A stretch of DNA of 29,737 bases. Origin: Bacteroidota bacterium (lineage in GTDB: Bacteria > Bacteroidota > Bacteroidia > AKYH767-A > OLB10). The DNA is taken from positions 1-29,737 of the forward strand of contig JADKIC010000041.1 of assembly GCA_016721435.1 (NCBI GenBank), written 5' to 3'. The notes beneath the pieces are model-generated. The model saw only the letters and a program-made list of their open reading frames with translations, did no database searches and had not been told where the DNA came from. Numbering within the stretch: the first letter of the stretch is position 1; each line of letters starts with the position of its first letter. The translations under genes and the position numbers were made by a program. Shown here one piece after another: positions 8,866 to 17,622 of the stretch.

Positions 8866-9927
8866 CTACCTTTCTCCAGTCAATTTAGAGAAGGCCAGCG
8901 GTTTTGCATTCGCAGCATCGTAATCGGCACGACGGTTGAAAATATCCACGGCCAGATAAATGGCTTCACGAAGAGAAGCTTCACTGGCGACGCCTTTGCC
9001 GGCGATATCATAGGCTGTTCCATGGTCAGGAGAAGTTCTGACAATGGGGAGTCCGGCCGTAAAATTCACCCCGCTCTCAAAAGCCAGTGTTTTAAACGGA
9101 ATCAATCCCTGGTCGTGATACATGGCCAGCACGGCGTCAAACTGAGCATGTTGCCCGGAACCAAAAAAGCCATCGCCCGGATAAGGACCAAAGGCAAGGA
9201 TTCCATTTTGATACGCTTCTTTCACGGCCGCGCTTACAATTTCCTGATCTTCGTTTCCAATCACACCCTGATCACCTGCATGAGGATTTAAAGCCAGCAA
9301 TGCGATCCTTGGTTTTCGAATACCAAAATCGCGCTTCAATGATTTCACCATGATATTCAGTTTATGCAGGATGCGCTCCTTTGTGATCATGGATGAAATT
9401 TTTGAAACCGGAATATGTCCGGTCACAAGAGCTACCCGGAGAGATCCGGAAACCAAAAACATCAGGTAATCATTCGTATTGAAGGCCTTCGCCAGAAATT
9501 CGGTATGTCCGGTAAATCCACCTTCGGGAGCAATGGTATGTTTGTCGATGGGTGCTGTCACCAGGGCATCAATAAATCCACTGGCGAGATCGCTGGTAGC
9601 AGCCTGTAATGCTTTCAGGGCATAGGGACCGGTTAACGTTGACGCCTTACCGATCTCCAGCTTCAGTTCTTCTTCCCAGCAATTGATAAGATTCACTTTT
9701 CGTGGAATGATCTCCTGAATACTGCGGATGGTATTGTAATTAAACTCCTGCAGGTTTAACGCCTTGCGATGCATAGAAATCACCTTGCTGCTGCCATAGA
9801 TAACAGGAGTACATACCTGTGTCATGCGGGTATCCGATAGCGCTTTGATAATAACCTCCGGCGCAATGCCATTTACATCTCCAATGCTAATGCCTATTTT
9901 AACTCTTCCTTCCTGTTCTATGCTCAT
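8866..9927 (-). CDS. pdxA: 4-hydroxythreonine-4-phosphate dehydrogenase
   Basis: Intact 353-residue enzyme of the DXP-dependent pyridoxal 5'-phosphate pathway. It oxidises 4-phosphohydroxy-L-threonine, and the product is condensed by PdxJ. N-terminal GISIGDVNGIAPEVIIKAL is the family signature. The three metal-binding histidines are visible: His171 (VTGHIPVSK), His216 (LALNPHAGDQG) and His271 (MYHDQGLIPFKT). The C-terminal SPDHGTAYDIAGKG is also typical. It lies 76 bases upstream of pgk in the same direction, so the two may be co-transcribed. It is one of the few frames here with no break. Confidence 0.96.
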   Translation of the reverse strand: MSIEQEGRVKIGISIGDVNGIAPEVIIKALSDTRMTQVCTPVIYGSSKVISMHRKALNLQEFNYNTIRSIQEIIPRKVNLINCWEEELKLEIGKASTLTGPYALKALQAATSDLASGFIDALVTAPIDKHTIAPEGGFTGHTEFLAKAFNTNDYLMFLVSGSLRVALVTGHIPVSKISSMITKERILHKLNIMVKSLKRDFGIRKPRIALLALNPHAGDQGVIGNEDQEIVSAAVKEAYQNGILAFGPYPGDGFFGSGQHAQFDAVLAMYHDQGLIPFKTLAFESGVNFTAGLPIVRTSPDHGTAYDIAGKGVASEASLREAIYLAVDIFNRRADYDAANAKPLAFSKLTGER

Positions 9928-10098
9928 ATCTTACTTCGTTTAATTCAAGCGACTTTTGTTTGATATCTCAATTCAATTCGTCCACAATTGCACTATGTAT
10001 TTGAAAAATTTTAATTCTTCATACAGTTATTCATCTACTCATATTGCACATTATCGATCTTCTTTCCCTTAAGATAACCCATAATAAAAACCTGAAAT

Positions 10099-10186
10099 TT
10101 CACGCAGACTTTTCGCTAAAGCTGAAGTCCGTCTACTTCGCTGAAGCTTCGTAGCCCAAAGAAAGGAGACGCTGAGACGCAGAGTA
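10099..10186. repeat. Dispersed repeat, copy 1 (related to 25826-25875)
   Basis: Begins TTCACGCAGACTTTTCGCTA and ends GGAGACGCTGAGACGCAGAG then TA. The head (TTCACGCA-ACTT, then CGCTAAA) and the tail (AAGGAGAC then AGAGTA) are shared with 25826-25875 in the same orientation, which lacks about 38 central bases. The middle contains CTGAAG and CTTCG words that could pair locally. Both copies are in intergenic spacers with other repeats. Confidence 0.6.
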
Positions 10187-10400
10187 TAAATTATTGACTT
10201 TCTGTAAATATAGTACATTTCCTTAAGTGACAATTCTAAGTTTTAACTGGCTTAAGTCGCAGTCATTTCAATTAAATAATATTAACTATTCTTACTTTAA
10301 TTTTCTTACTAATATCATCAAGAAACCAACTGATTCGATCAATTCTATTCTACCAAATTACTTAATGCAACACACATCAAAAATCCTCTCTAATTTCAAA

Positions 10401-10546
10401 TCTACCTCAACCTACCTCAACCTACCAATCTACCTCAATCTACCTCAATCTACCTCAAAATACCTCAATCTACCTCAACGAACCTCAAACTACATCTACG
10501 CACATCTATGTATATCTATGTATATCTACGTATATCTACGTACATC
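10401..10546. repeat. Tandem array of 10-bp units next to the pepA stop codon
   Basis: Fifteen consecutive units. The first nine (10401-10488) follow TCTACCTCAA; one copy is shortened to 8 bases and others differ by 1-3 bases. The next six (10489-10546) follow TATGTATATC / TACGTATATC, with the first shortened to 8 bases. The array ends 6 bases beyond the corrected pepA stop (10553-10555), so on the pepA strand it is the immediate 3' flank. The period stays near 10, about one helical turn, across a change of unit sequence. Confidence 0.85.
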
Positions 10547-10552
10547 CCTTCT

Positions 10553-11789
10553 TCACTCCACAATTTTCCGGAAATACTCAAACAACAACCTCACGCCTAC
10601 ACCCGTACCATTTTTCCTCTGTAAGAATCATTTGATTTACTGAAGGCCGGAGCGGCGATATCAAAGTGCATGTACGGATAATCCACAAACTGTTTCAGGA
10701 ATCTGCCGGCAGTGATTGCACCGGCACTGGCTCCGCCTACATTTTTTATATCGGCAATATCTGATTTAATCATTTCATCGTACTCTTCCCAGAATGGAAA
10801 TTCAGCCAGACGTTCGTAGACATTATTTCCTGCTTCGTGCAGCGCTCTTCGGGTACTCTCATCTACATCACCCATACAAACTATTCCCTGTGGACCTATT
10901 GCTGCTGCGGCGGCACCGGTTAAAGTGGAAAATTCCAACACTTGTTCCGGCTTGAATCGTTTGGCATAATGCAGGGCATCGGCGAGGATGAGTCGTCCTT
11001 CTGCATCGGTATTGAGCACTTCTACTGTCTTTCCGCTCATCATGGTAATCACATCTCCCGGCACATAGGCGTCGCCGTCAGGACGATTATCCGTTGCAGG
11101 TACGAGACCAATGACGTAGAGAGGCAGCTTTGCTTTTGCAATCGCGTACATCGCACCGCCAACTGCTGCACCTCCGCCCATATCGCATTTCATATAGTCC
11201 ATGGAATTGGGTGTAGGCTTCAGACTCATTCCACCGGTATCGTACACGACGCCCTTTCCAACCAGCACATACGGCTTTTTATTCACCGCATTTTTTGGCT
11301 TCCATTCCATGATAGTAAAATATTCTGACGCTGCACATCTTTGTCTGTCAAACCTTTAACATCAAAAAGCAAGGATTTTACCACATGTTCTTCCTTCTTT
11401 TTGCTGTCCGGTATTTCAAAACTGATAGCCTCCCAATACGGAAGCCTTCCCCGAAAGCCAACGCAATGGCAGAATCTATGGTGCTACTTAGTGTAACCAC
11501 CTCATGTTTAGCAGCTTGGCATCTCTGAAAAAAAAGCAGCACCTGCTTTCCGAGCGTTCTCAAAGCGGGTATGCACTGGCTTATCCTCCCCCTCTAATTT
11601 TTGGAGGTAAATGACTCTGCTATATTTATTTACGACAATAAATTTCTTTTCTGCCTTCAGTTCTTCCTTCACAAAGGCTAATTCCGGCTTTGAAAACAAT
11701 TTTTCAGAGAAATCACCATTTCCGTTAAAGAGAACGAGGAGATGCCCATCTTTACGAGGCGCTGACAGGCGCTTGAGTGTGATCTGCAT
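10553..11789 (-). CDS. pepA: M17 leucyl aminopeptidase, frameshifted and with an internal deletion
   Basis: Cytoplasmic two-metal aminopeptidase. Start ATG 11789 (MQITLKRLSAPRKDGH); an ATG at 11864 is in frame but adds an unconserved tail. The N-terminal macro-like domain reads through breaks near 11530 and 11420. The catalytic domain has every expected metal and catalytic residue: the Lys and Asp of VGKGVVYDTGG, the Lys of MSLKPTP, the Asp of YMKCDMGGG, and NTDAEGRL. Between DVKGLTDKDVQRQN and FTIMEWKPKNAVNKK about 70-80 residues usual in the family are missing, so only about 412 codons remain against about 480-490 normally. At the end, an A run near 10611 has lost one base: restoring it replaces an early stop at 10597 with the conserved GTGVGVRLLFEYFRKIVE ending at 10553. 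Confidence 0.9.
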
Positions 11790-11806
11790 AGAGTTGCGTA
11801 AATTTG
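11773..11806 (+). promoter_or_regulatory. Candidate promoter for mqnC in the divergent pepA-mqnC region
   Basis: TAAATTTG at 11799-11806 fits TAnnTTTG, and TTG at 11773-11775 lies 23 bases upstream, at the long end of the usual spacing. It would direct transcription toward mqnC (start 11912) and overlaps the first codons of pepA on the other strand. Motif evidence only. Confidence 0.3.
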
Positions 11807-11911
11807 AGCGGATGAAATTACTGAAAGCCTTTATCTTCATCAAACCATTCAGCGGATTGCTCATAACTTTTCGCGGGGTGAAAGGTTATAAAAGGCCGGA
11901 GAACGAATAAA

Positions 11912-13000
11912 ATGAACAGCGAACTTCTATTGCAAAAGCATTACGCATGGATTTCCTCACTGCCAATGAGGGAAATATCTCTTTGAACATGTACCCACTT
12001 CCGAGTTGATGTATGTAGGAAATGAATTGCGTAAGAGACATAAACCTGATAACAAAGTAACATGGATCATTGACAGAAATGTGAATACGACGAATGTCTG
12101 CATTGCGAATTGCAAGTTCTGCAACTTCTATCGCATACCCGGACATGCCGAGTCATACATCACCGATATTGAGCAATACAAAACTAAAATTGAAGAGACT
12201 TTTCGTCTGGGAGGTGAGCAATTACTCCTGCAAGGTGGTCATCATCCTGATCTAGGATTAAAATTTTACACCGACCTCTTCCGTCAGTTAAAAAAATTAT
12301 ATCCTGCGCTCAAATTACATTCACTGGGTCCGCCGGAGATTGCACATATTGCCAAGCTGGAAGGAAAAACGCATACCGAAGTATTGAGTGCATTGAAAGA
12401 AGCGGGACTGGATTCATTGCCCGGTGCAGGGCTGAAATTCTGAACGACCGGGTACGACGCATGATCTCGAAGGGGAAATGTTCCGGCAGAGAATGGCTGG
12501 ATGTGATGAGAGCGGCACATCAACTGGACATCACCACGTCGGCGACAATGATGTTCGGCCATATTGAAACATTGGATGAACGCTTTGAACATCTGGTATG
12601 GTTGGGAAGTGCAGGCGGAAAAACCGAAAAACTCGAAAGGGTTTATCGCCTTTATTCCCTGGCCCTTTCAGGATGAAGGTACATTATTGAGAAGAGTAAA
12701 AGGCATTCGCAATTCCGTGAGTGGAGATGAGTATATTCGTATGATTGCCATCAGCCGTATTATGCTTCCCAATATCATCAATATTCAGGCTTCTGGTTAA
12801 CAGTAGGAAAGCAATAGCACAGGTATGTTTGCATGCCGGTGCCAATGATTTTGAGTCTATCATGATTGAAGAAAATGTAGTTTCCGCTGCAGGCGCTCCT
12901 CACCGCTTTACGAGCAATGGCATTCAGGACGCTATCAGAAGCCGGTTTTGAACCCGCCCTGCGCAATCAACAATATGAATACAGGGATATCCTCAGATGA
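11912..13000 (+). CDS. mqnC: Cyclic dehypoxanthinyl futalosine synthase (radical SAM), frameshifted
   Basis: Radical S-adenosylmethionine enzyme of the futalosine route to menaquinone; it cyclises dehypoxanthinyl futalosine. Start ATG 11912 (MNSELLLQKA). The 4Fe-4S cysteines are in VCIANCKFCNFY (CxxxCxxC). Family phrases follow: LLQGGHHPDLGL, LHSLGPPEI, TTSATMMFGHIET, FIAFIPWPFQDEGT, and the C-terminal GANDF-SIMIEENVVSAAGA. Breaks occur near 11938, 11970, 12435, 12610, 12795 and 12945, each leaving both sides recognisable; the final YRDILR ends at TGA 12998-13000. Total about 363 residues, the normal length. Only this step of the pathway lies in the window. Confidence 0.92.
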
Positions 13001-13061
13001 TCGAACAGCAAGTGATTACTTATTAAGCAACATCACACCTGATCTCCGTTAAAATTAAAAT

Positions 13062-15671
13062 ATGATTATTGTTAAATTAAAGGGATTTCTCTTGTTTTTA
13101 CTTGCAGCGTTATTGCTATACAGTGAAAACGCTACTGCAACGCATAATCGTGCGGGTGAAATTACCTATGTTAAACTGAGCACCTATACGTACAGTGTAA
13201 AAATTGTTACCTATACTAAGACTTCCAGTCCTGCAGATCGTCCGGAAGCTTGAATTCTGGTGGGGTGATGGATCGCGGGATACTATTCCAAGATTAAGTA
13301 TTGATTTCAACGTGGGCCCGGATATTCAAAGAAATATTTATGTCAGAACGCATGTGTACCCCGGAACAGGAAGTTATATCATGTATTTTTTAGATGAGAA
13401 CAGAAACGCCAACGTGATCAATATTCCGGGATCCGTGAATATTCCTTTTTATGTGCAGACACAGTTAATCATTTCACCTGCTTTTCTCACCAATTCCTCT
13501 CCACAACTTTTGCAACCGCCTATTGATGATGGGGCCGTCAACCGCTTGTTCATACATAATCCGAATGCATATGATCCGGATGGGGATAGCCTTTCCTATG
13601 AGCTGGTTCCATGCAAAGGTTTTGGTGGTTCACCAATACCTACTTTCTTTTATCCTCCTGCCAGCACTTCTTTTACGTTAGATGCAATAACGGGAGATTT
13701 GATATGGGATAGTCCGATGCAACAAGGTGAATTCAACGTGGCGATGATCATCAGAGAATGGAGGAATATTCCGGGTATAGGTTTGTTAAACATCGGCTAT
13801 GTGACCCGCGATATGCAGATCACCATTTACCCTCCTATCAATGATCCTCTGTTTTCTCCACCATCATTGATACCTGCGTGGAAGCGGGGAATGCTCGCCT
13901 TTACCGTTTCTGCCACCGACATCACCTCCACCGAAACGATTACTTTAACTGCAAAGGCGGGCCGTTTGAAGTAACTGTGAGTCCAGCGAATTTTACCTCA
14001 ACACCAATACCGGCAGTACAACCGGCGACTTTACCTGGAACACTAACTGCGCGCATGTACGAAAAGCACCTTATACTGTTGTTTTCAAAGCCGAAGACAA
14101 TAACGCGCAGATACAGTTAGCGGACCTGGAATCGATGTTTATCACGGTGGTAGGACCTTCTCCCAAAATCCGACATCCGCCTTTGGGAAGCAGTCTCATC
14201 CTGAACTGGGATCAGAGTGCCTGTACTGAAGCTGTGGGTTATCATATCTACCGTCGAATCGGCTCCTTTGGCTTTATTCCTTCGTACTGTGAAACCGGTG
14301 TTCCTGCCTATACCGGCTATGTCAAGAATCGGTTCAGTAAACGGATTCGGCGTTACCACGTTCACGGATAATAACAATGGTGCCGGTCTGGCTATTGCGG
14401 TGCAGTACTGCTACATGGTCACTGCCTTTTATCCCGACGGCGCGGAGAGCTATGCTTCCGTAGAATTTTGCAACCGCCTCAACCGCGACTTACCGGTGAT
14501 TACGAATGTTGACGTGAACAGTACGGATGCTGCTACCGGACAGATCTAGTGGCCTGGGGCAAGCCGGTCGATATTGATCCTACTCAGATGCCCGGACCCT
14601 ACCGCTATGAATTGCAGCGGGCAGATGCATCCGGAAATTTTGTAACCATTGCAACCTTCACTGACCTGAACGATACCACTTATAACGACAACGGGCTCAA
14701 TACTACGGCTGTTCAATACCGTTATAGGGTTCAATTCTGGAATGACACCCCGGCAATGTATTTTCAGCCGGATTTTCGCAAATTGCCTATAGCGTTTATC
14801 TTACTATCGGTCCCGGAGATGAGAAAAATAATCTGAGCTGGAATGTAAATGTTCCCTGGACCAACACACAATATGTGATCTATCGTGAAAATGCTCCCGG
14901 CGTATTTGATTCCATCGGCTTTACTTCAGATGTGCAGTATGTAGATGATTCGCTCAACAACGGACAAAACTATTGCTATTATGTAAAAAGCGTGGGTGCT
15001 TATCAGGACACCGGCCTTTGTGGATCCTATCATCAACAAGTCTCAAATTTTCTGCAGTACTCCCGTTGACAATGAACCTCCTTGTCCTCCACTGATTGCC
15101 AACGGACCTAATTGTCCGCAACTCAAAGACACCATCAGCTGGCAAATTGACATCAATTGCGCCTATGACATCGCCTCTTATCAGATTTGTTATGCACCCG
15201 CCGGAAGCAATAGTTATTCTCAGGTGGGATCAGTTCCTGCCGGCACTTTCAGCTTCATTTATAGCGGAAGGAAGTATAGCCGGGATGTTATTACATCACC
15301 GCCACTGACTCCACCGGCAATGAAAGTGATTCGAGCAATAGAGTTTGCACCGAAAGTTGGCCGGATTATGTGCTGCCCAACATTGTCACTCCCGACGGTA
15401 ATTTCATCAATGACATCTACCATCCCATCCTTCCCTATCGCGATGTGAAGAAGATGTTGAAATGACCATATTCAATCGTTGGGGAGACAAGATTTTGAAA
15501 CCACTGATCCGGATATCAACTGGAACGGAAAGCGCAACAATGACAGAAGAATCCCCCGACGGCGTTTATTTCTACGTATGCAAAGTCAATGAAATTCGAT
15601 TGGCGGGAGCAGTAGAACAACGTGTGTTTGAAGGCATCATTCATCTTACCCGGGGACCTGTCAGCAAATAG
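13062..15671 (+). CDS. Secreted surface protein with gliding-motility-type C-terminal domain, heavily frameshifted
   Basis: About 870 residues once the breaks are bridged. The signal peptide (MIIVKLKGFLLFLLAALLLY) is followed by ATHNRAGEITYVKLSTYTYS, a start I associate with large gliding-type proteins of Bacteroidota. Next come a cadherin/PKD-like region (NPNAYDPDGDSLSYELVPC) and several fibronectin III-like modules at about 14150-15320 (YHIYRRIGSFG, YRYELQRADASGNF, TQYVIYREN, ASYQICYAP). The end (MTIFNRWGDKI, then DGVYFYVCKV and GIIHLTRG) is the CHU_C / gliding-motility C-terminal domain recognised by the type IX secretion system. At least eight frame changes are needed. The TAG at 15669-15671 is one base before the kdsB start. 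A role in adhesion or motility is family inference; substrate unknown. Confidence 0.82.
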
Positions 15672-15672
15672 C

Positions 15673-16415
15673 ATGAAAGTACTTGGTGTAATTCCGGCAC
15701 GCTATGCCTCCACCCGTTACCCGGGAAACCCTCGCCTTGATTGCGGGAAAAGCATGATCCATCGGGTGCACGATCAGGCGAAACTGGCGGGGTCATTGAC
15801 AAAGTTATCGTTGCTACTGACGATAAGCGGATATACGATGCCGTTATCTCCTTTGGCGGAGAAGTGGTAATGACCGATGCCGGACATCCTTCCGGAACGG
15901 ATCGTTGTGCAGAAACATTGCTGGCTTGCGGAGAAAAATTTGATGCCGTCATCAATATTCAGGGAGACAGGCCTTTATACACCCCGGACAAATTGACCTT
16001 GTTTCCGGTCTCTTGCGTGAAGATCGGAGCAGAGTTGCTACGCTGGTGAAAAAATTCAAAGTCATGCTGAACTCTTCAATGTAGATTCACCTAAAGTTGT
16101 TTTATCAGCGATGGAGATGCTTTATATTTTTCCAGGCAGGTCATTCCTTATTTAAAAGGTGTTTCGGAATCTGATTGGCATAACAGGCATACCTATTTTA
16201 AACATATTGGCATTTATGGGTATGCAGCAGCCATTCTTCCAAAGCTCGCTGAATTAAAACACGGTAAACTCGAAATGGCTGAATCGCTGGAACAATTGAG
16301 ATGGCTGGAAAATGGTTTTAAGATAAAAACAGCGGTCACGGAATTTGAAACGATAGCAGTGGATTCACCCGATGATCTGGTAAAAGCGGAAGAATTCGCC
16401 ACCCATTTCCGTTAA
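15673..16415 (+). CDS. kdsB: 3-deoxy-manno-octulosonate cytidylyltransferase, frameshifted
   Basis: Activates Kdo as CMP-Kdo, the donor for the inner core of LPS, in the cytoplasm. Start ATG 15673 (MKVLGVIPARYASTRYPG) matches the nucleotide-binding N-terminus. The next residues should read KPLALIAGKSM, but A and C runs near 15725-15755 have lost bases. Further segments are GVIDKVIVATDDKRIYDAV, VVMTDAGHPSGTDRCAET, FDAVINIQGD, and, after breaks near 15970, 16050 and 16110, ALYFSRQVIPYLKG, HNRHTYFKHIGIYGYAA, LEQLRWLENGF and VDSPDDLVKAEEF. About 247 residues, the normal size. It partners with kdsD at 20024 in the same pathway. Confidence 0.93.
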
Positions 16416-16482
16416 GCCTTCGCCCACATTCTTTGAATTTATTTTCGGGTGATACTATCTTAGCACTCTGAAGCTACCACAT

Positions 16483-17521
16483 TTGCGTACACACTTATAT
16501 ATCCAGAATTACTTTTACACCAACGATTGTGTGATCATTCCCGGACTTGGGGATTTGTTGCCAATACGCGGTCGGCTTTCCTTAATCCTGCGCAGCATAC
16601 CTTTAGTCCACCTTCGCGTAAACTGGCCTTCAATGCAAGTTTGCGGACGAATGATGGTTTGCTTGCACATCACCTTTCCAAGCGTTCCGGTATCACTTAC
16701 GGAGAAGCACTTACCGAAATAAAATATTTAAGAACATCTTCAGCACAGGTTATCATCCGGTGAGCAAGTCTGGATTGAAAAATAGGAGCTCCTACTTTTG
16801 ATAGGAACAACGCGCATTCAATAGAGCCGGATCTCAAAAGTACCTGACCGATTCCTTTGGCTTAGTGAGTATCCATTCTCCTGCTATTCGCCGGGAAGAA
16901 ACTGCTAAAGTCAAGAAACTGGTTAGAAAAGAGAAAAAATCGCGTCAGGGCTGGCGGTTAATGGAATTAATTCCGGCAGCTGCTGTTCTTGCACTACTCG
17001 TTTTTAATCCACGTATCATTCAGCAGTTGAACACAGGTTTTGGCAGAAATAATTCCCGTAAAAGAAATCTTTCATCAACCGGAAGCGCTCTATCCGGTTG
17101 TTACGGAAGATTCGATTTTAATTGAACGGGCGATGGAAGAACAACTTCAGGAAGAAAGTACTCCTTAGAAGTCCTTCAGAAACAGCAGCACCCGCGGCTG
17201 AAGTCAACGAACCAGCACGATTGACTCCACTAAGTGGAAGAAGTGGTGAAAGAGGTAACGATTTCCGAAACAAAAAACACGAAACATTCAGGAGCTACTT
17301 TTTACATTGTTGGAGGATGTTTTCGCATCGAAGAAAATGCGATCAAGTTGGTGGAAGAAGCAAACCTTTTTGGGTTATGAAGCCTCCCTGCTGGGCAAAA
17401 ATGAAAAAGGGGCATACATGTAGTCAGTCTGTATTCTTCCGGCAACATGAATGACATTCAGCAACACCTCAGCGAAATTCAGATCGGTTTTGAAAAAGGT
17501 GCCTGGGTGTTGGTGAAATAA
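16483..17521 (+). CDS. HU-like domain / transmembrane / SPOR domain protein, frameshifted
   Basis: Bitopic membrane protein. The N-terminal part (YIQNYFYTNDCVIIPGLGGFVANTRS, read across a break near 16555) is an HU/CCDC81-type domain of the kind found in Bacteroidota; a second HU-like segment follows (VWIEKIGALTFDRNN, LTDSFGLVSIHSPAI). A basic stretch (KVKKLVRKEKKSRQGWR) precedes one membrane helix (about 16965-17015). A low-complexity linker leads to a C-terminal SPOR domain at about 17300-17521 (FYIVGGCFRIEENAIKLVEEA, then MNDIQQHLSEIQIGFEKGAW). SPOR domains bind denuded peptidoglycan at division sites. Breaks occur near 16555, 16740, 16810, 17060, 17170, 17290 and 17410. The start is a TTG at 16483; no ATG is in frame, so a start-proximal base may be missing. 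Confidence 0.78.
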
Positions 17522-17575
17522 GAAGCAGTTTTCAGAGTCACCTCCCTACAGAGCAATCAACAGTTCCTGCATAAA

Positions 17576-17603
17576 AAAGCCCCGACGTTTCCGATGGGGC
17601 TTT
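17576..17603 (-). terminator. Intrinsic terminator downstream of recQ
   Basis: AAAGCCCC (17576-17583) and GGGGCTTT (17596-17603) form an 8-bp stem with a 12-base loop. On the minus strand the stem is followed by a run of six T, so it works best for recQ, whose corrected stop is 20 bases upstream at 17623-17625. On the plus strand the T run is only three long, so it may act weakly for the HU-SPOR gene as well. Confidence 0.8.
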
Positions 17604-17622
17604 CACTAGTTATTCGTTGTAA

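Larger units (their letters stand above)
9928..10552. other. Long repeat-bearing spacer between pdxA and pepA
   Basis: This stretch of 625 bases has no gene I can support. A 138-codon open frame crosses it on the plus strand, but its composition is that of the repeats (runs of Tyr, Leu, Asn, Ser) and it runs antisense into the pepA C-terminus. It holds a dispersed repeat (10099-10186) and a tandem array of 10-base units (10401-10546). Any pdxA promoter on the minus strand should lie in about 9930-10030; I see no clear consensus there. Confidence 0.7.

Noticed and set aside
8773..9291. 172-codon plus-strand frame across pgk/pdxA.
   Set aside because: Antisense shadow of the intact, highly conserved pdxA gene; no family similarity of its own.
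10401..10488. Complement contains TGAGGTAG, the let-7 seed sequence.
   Set aside because: It is simply the reverse complement of the repeat unit in a bacterial spacer; coincidence.
10401..10546. Possible CRISPR array.
   Set aside because: Units of 10 bases are directly joined with no spacers and there are no cas genes.
10227..10643. 138-codon open frame on the plus strand.
   Set aside because: It is formed mostly by the 10-bp tandem repeats, has repeat-driven composition, and continues antisense into the conserved pepA C-terminus.
17576..17603. Terminator mainly for the HU-SPOR gene on the plus strand.
   Set aside because: The T run is three bases on the plus strand but six on the minus strand, and the repaired recQ stop is only 20 bases away.
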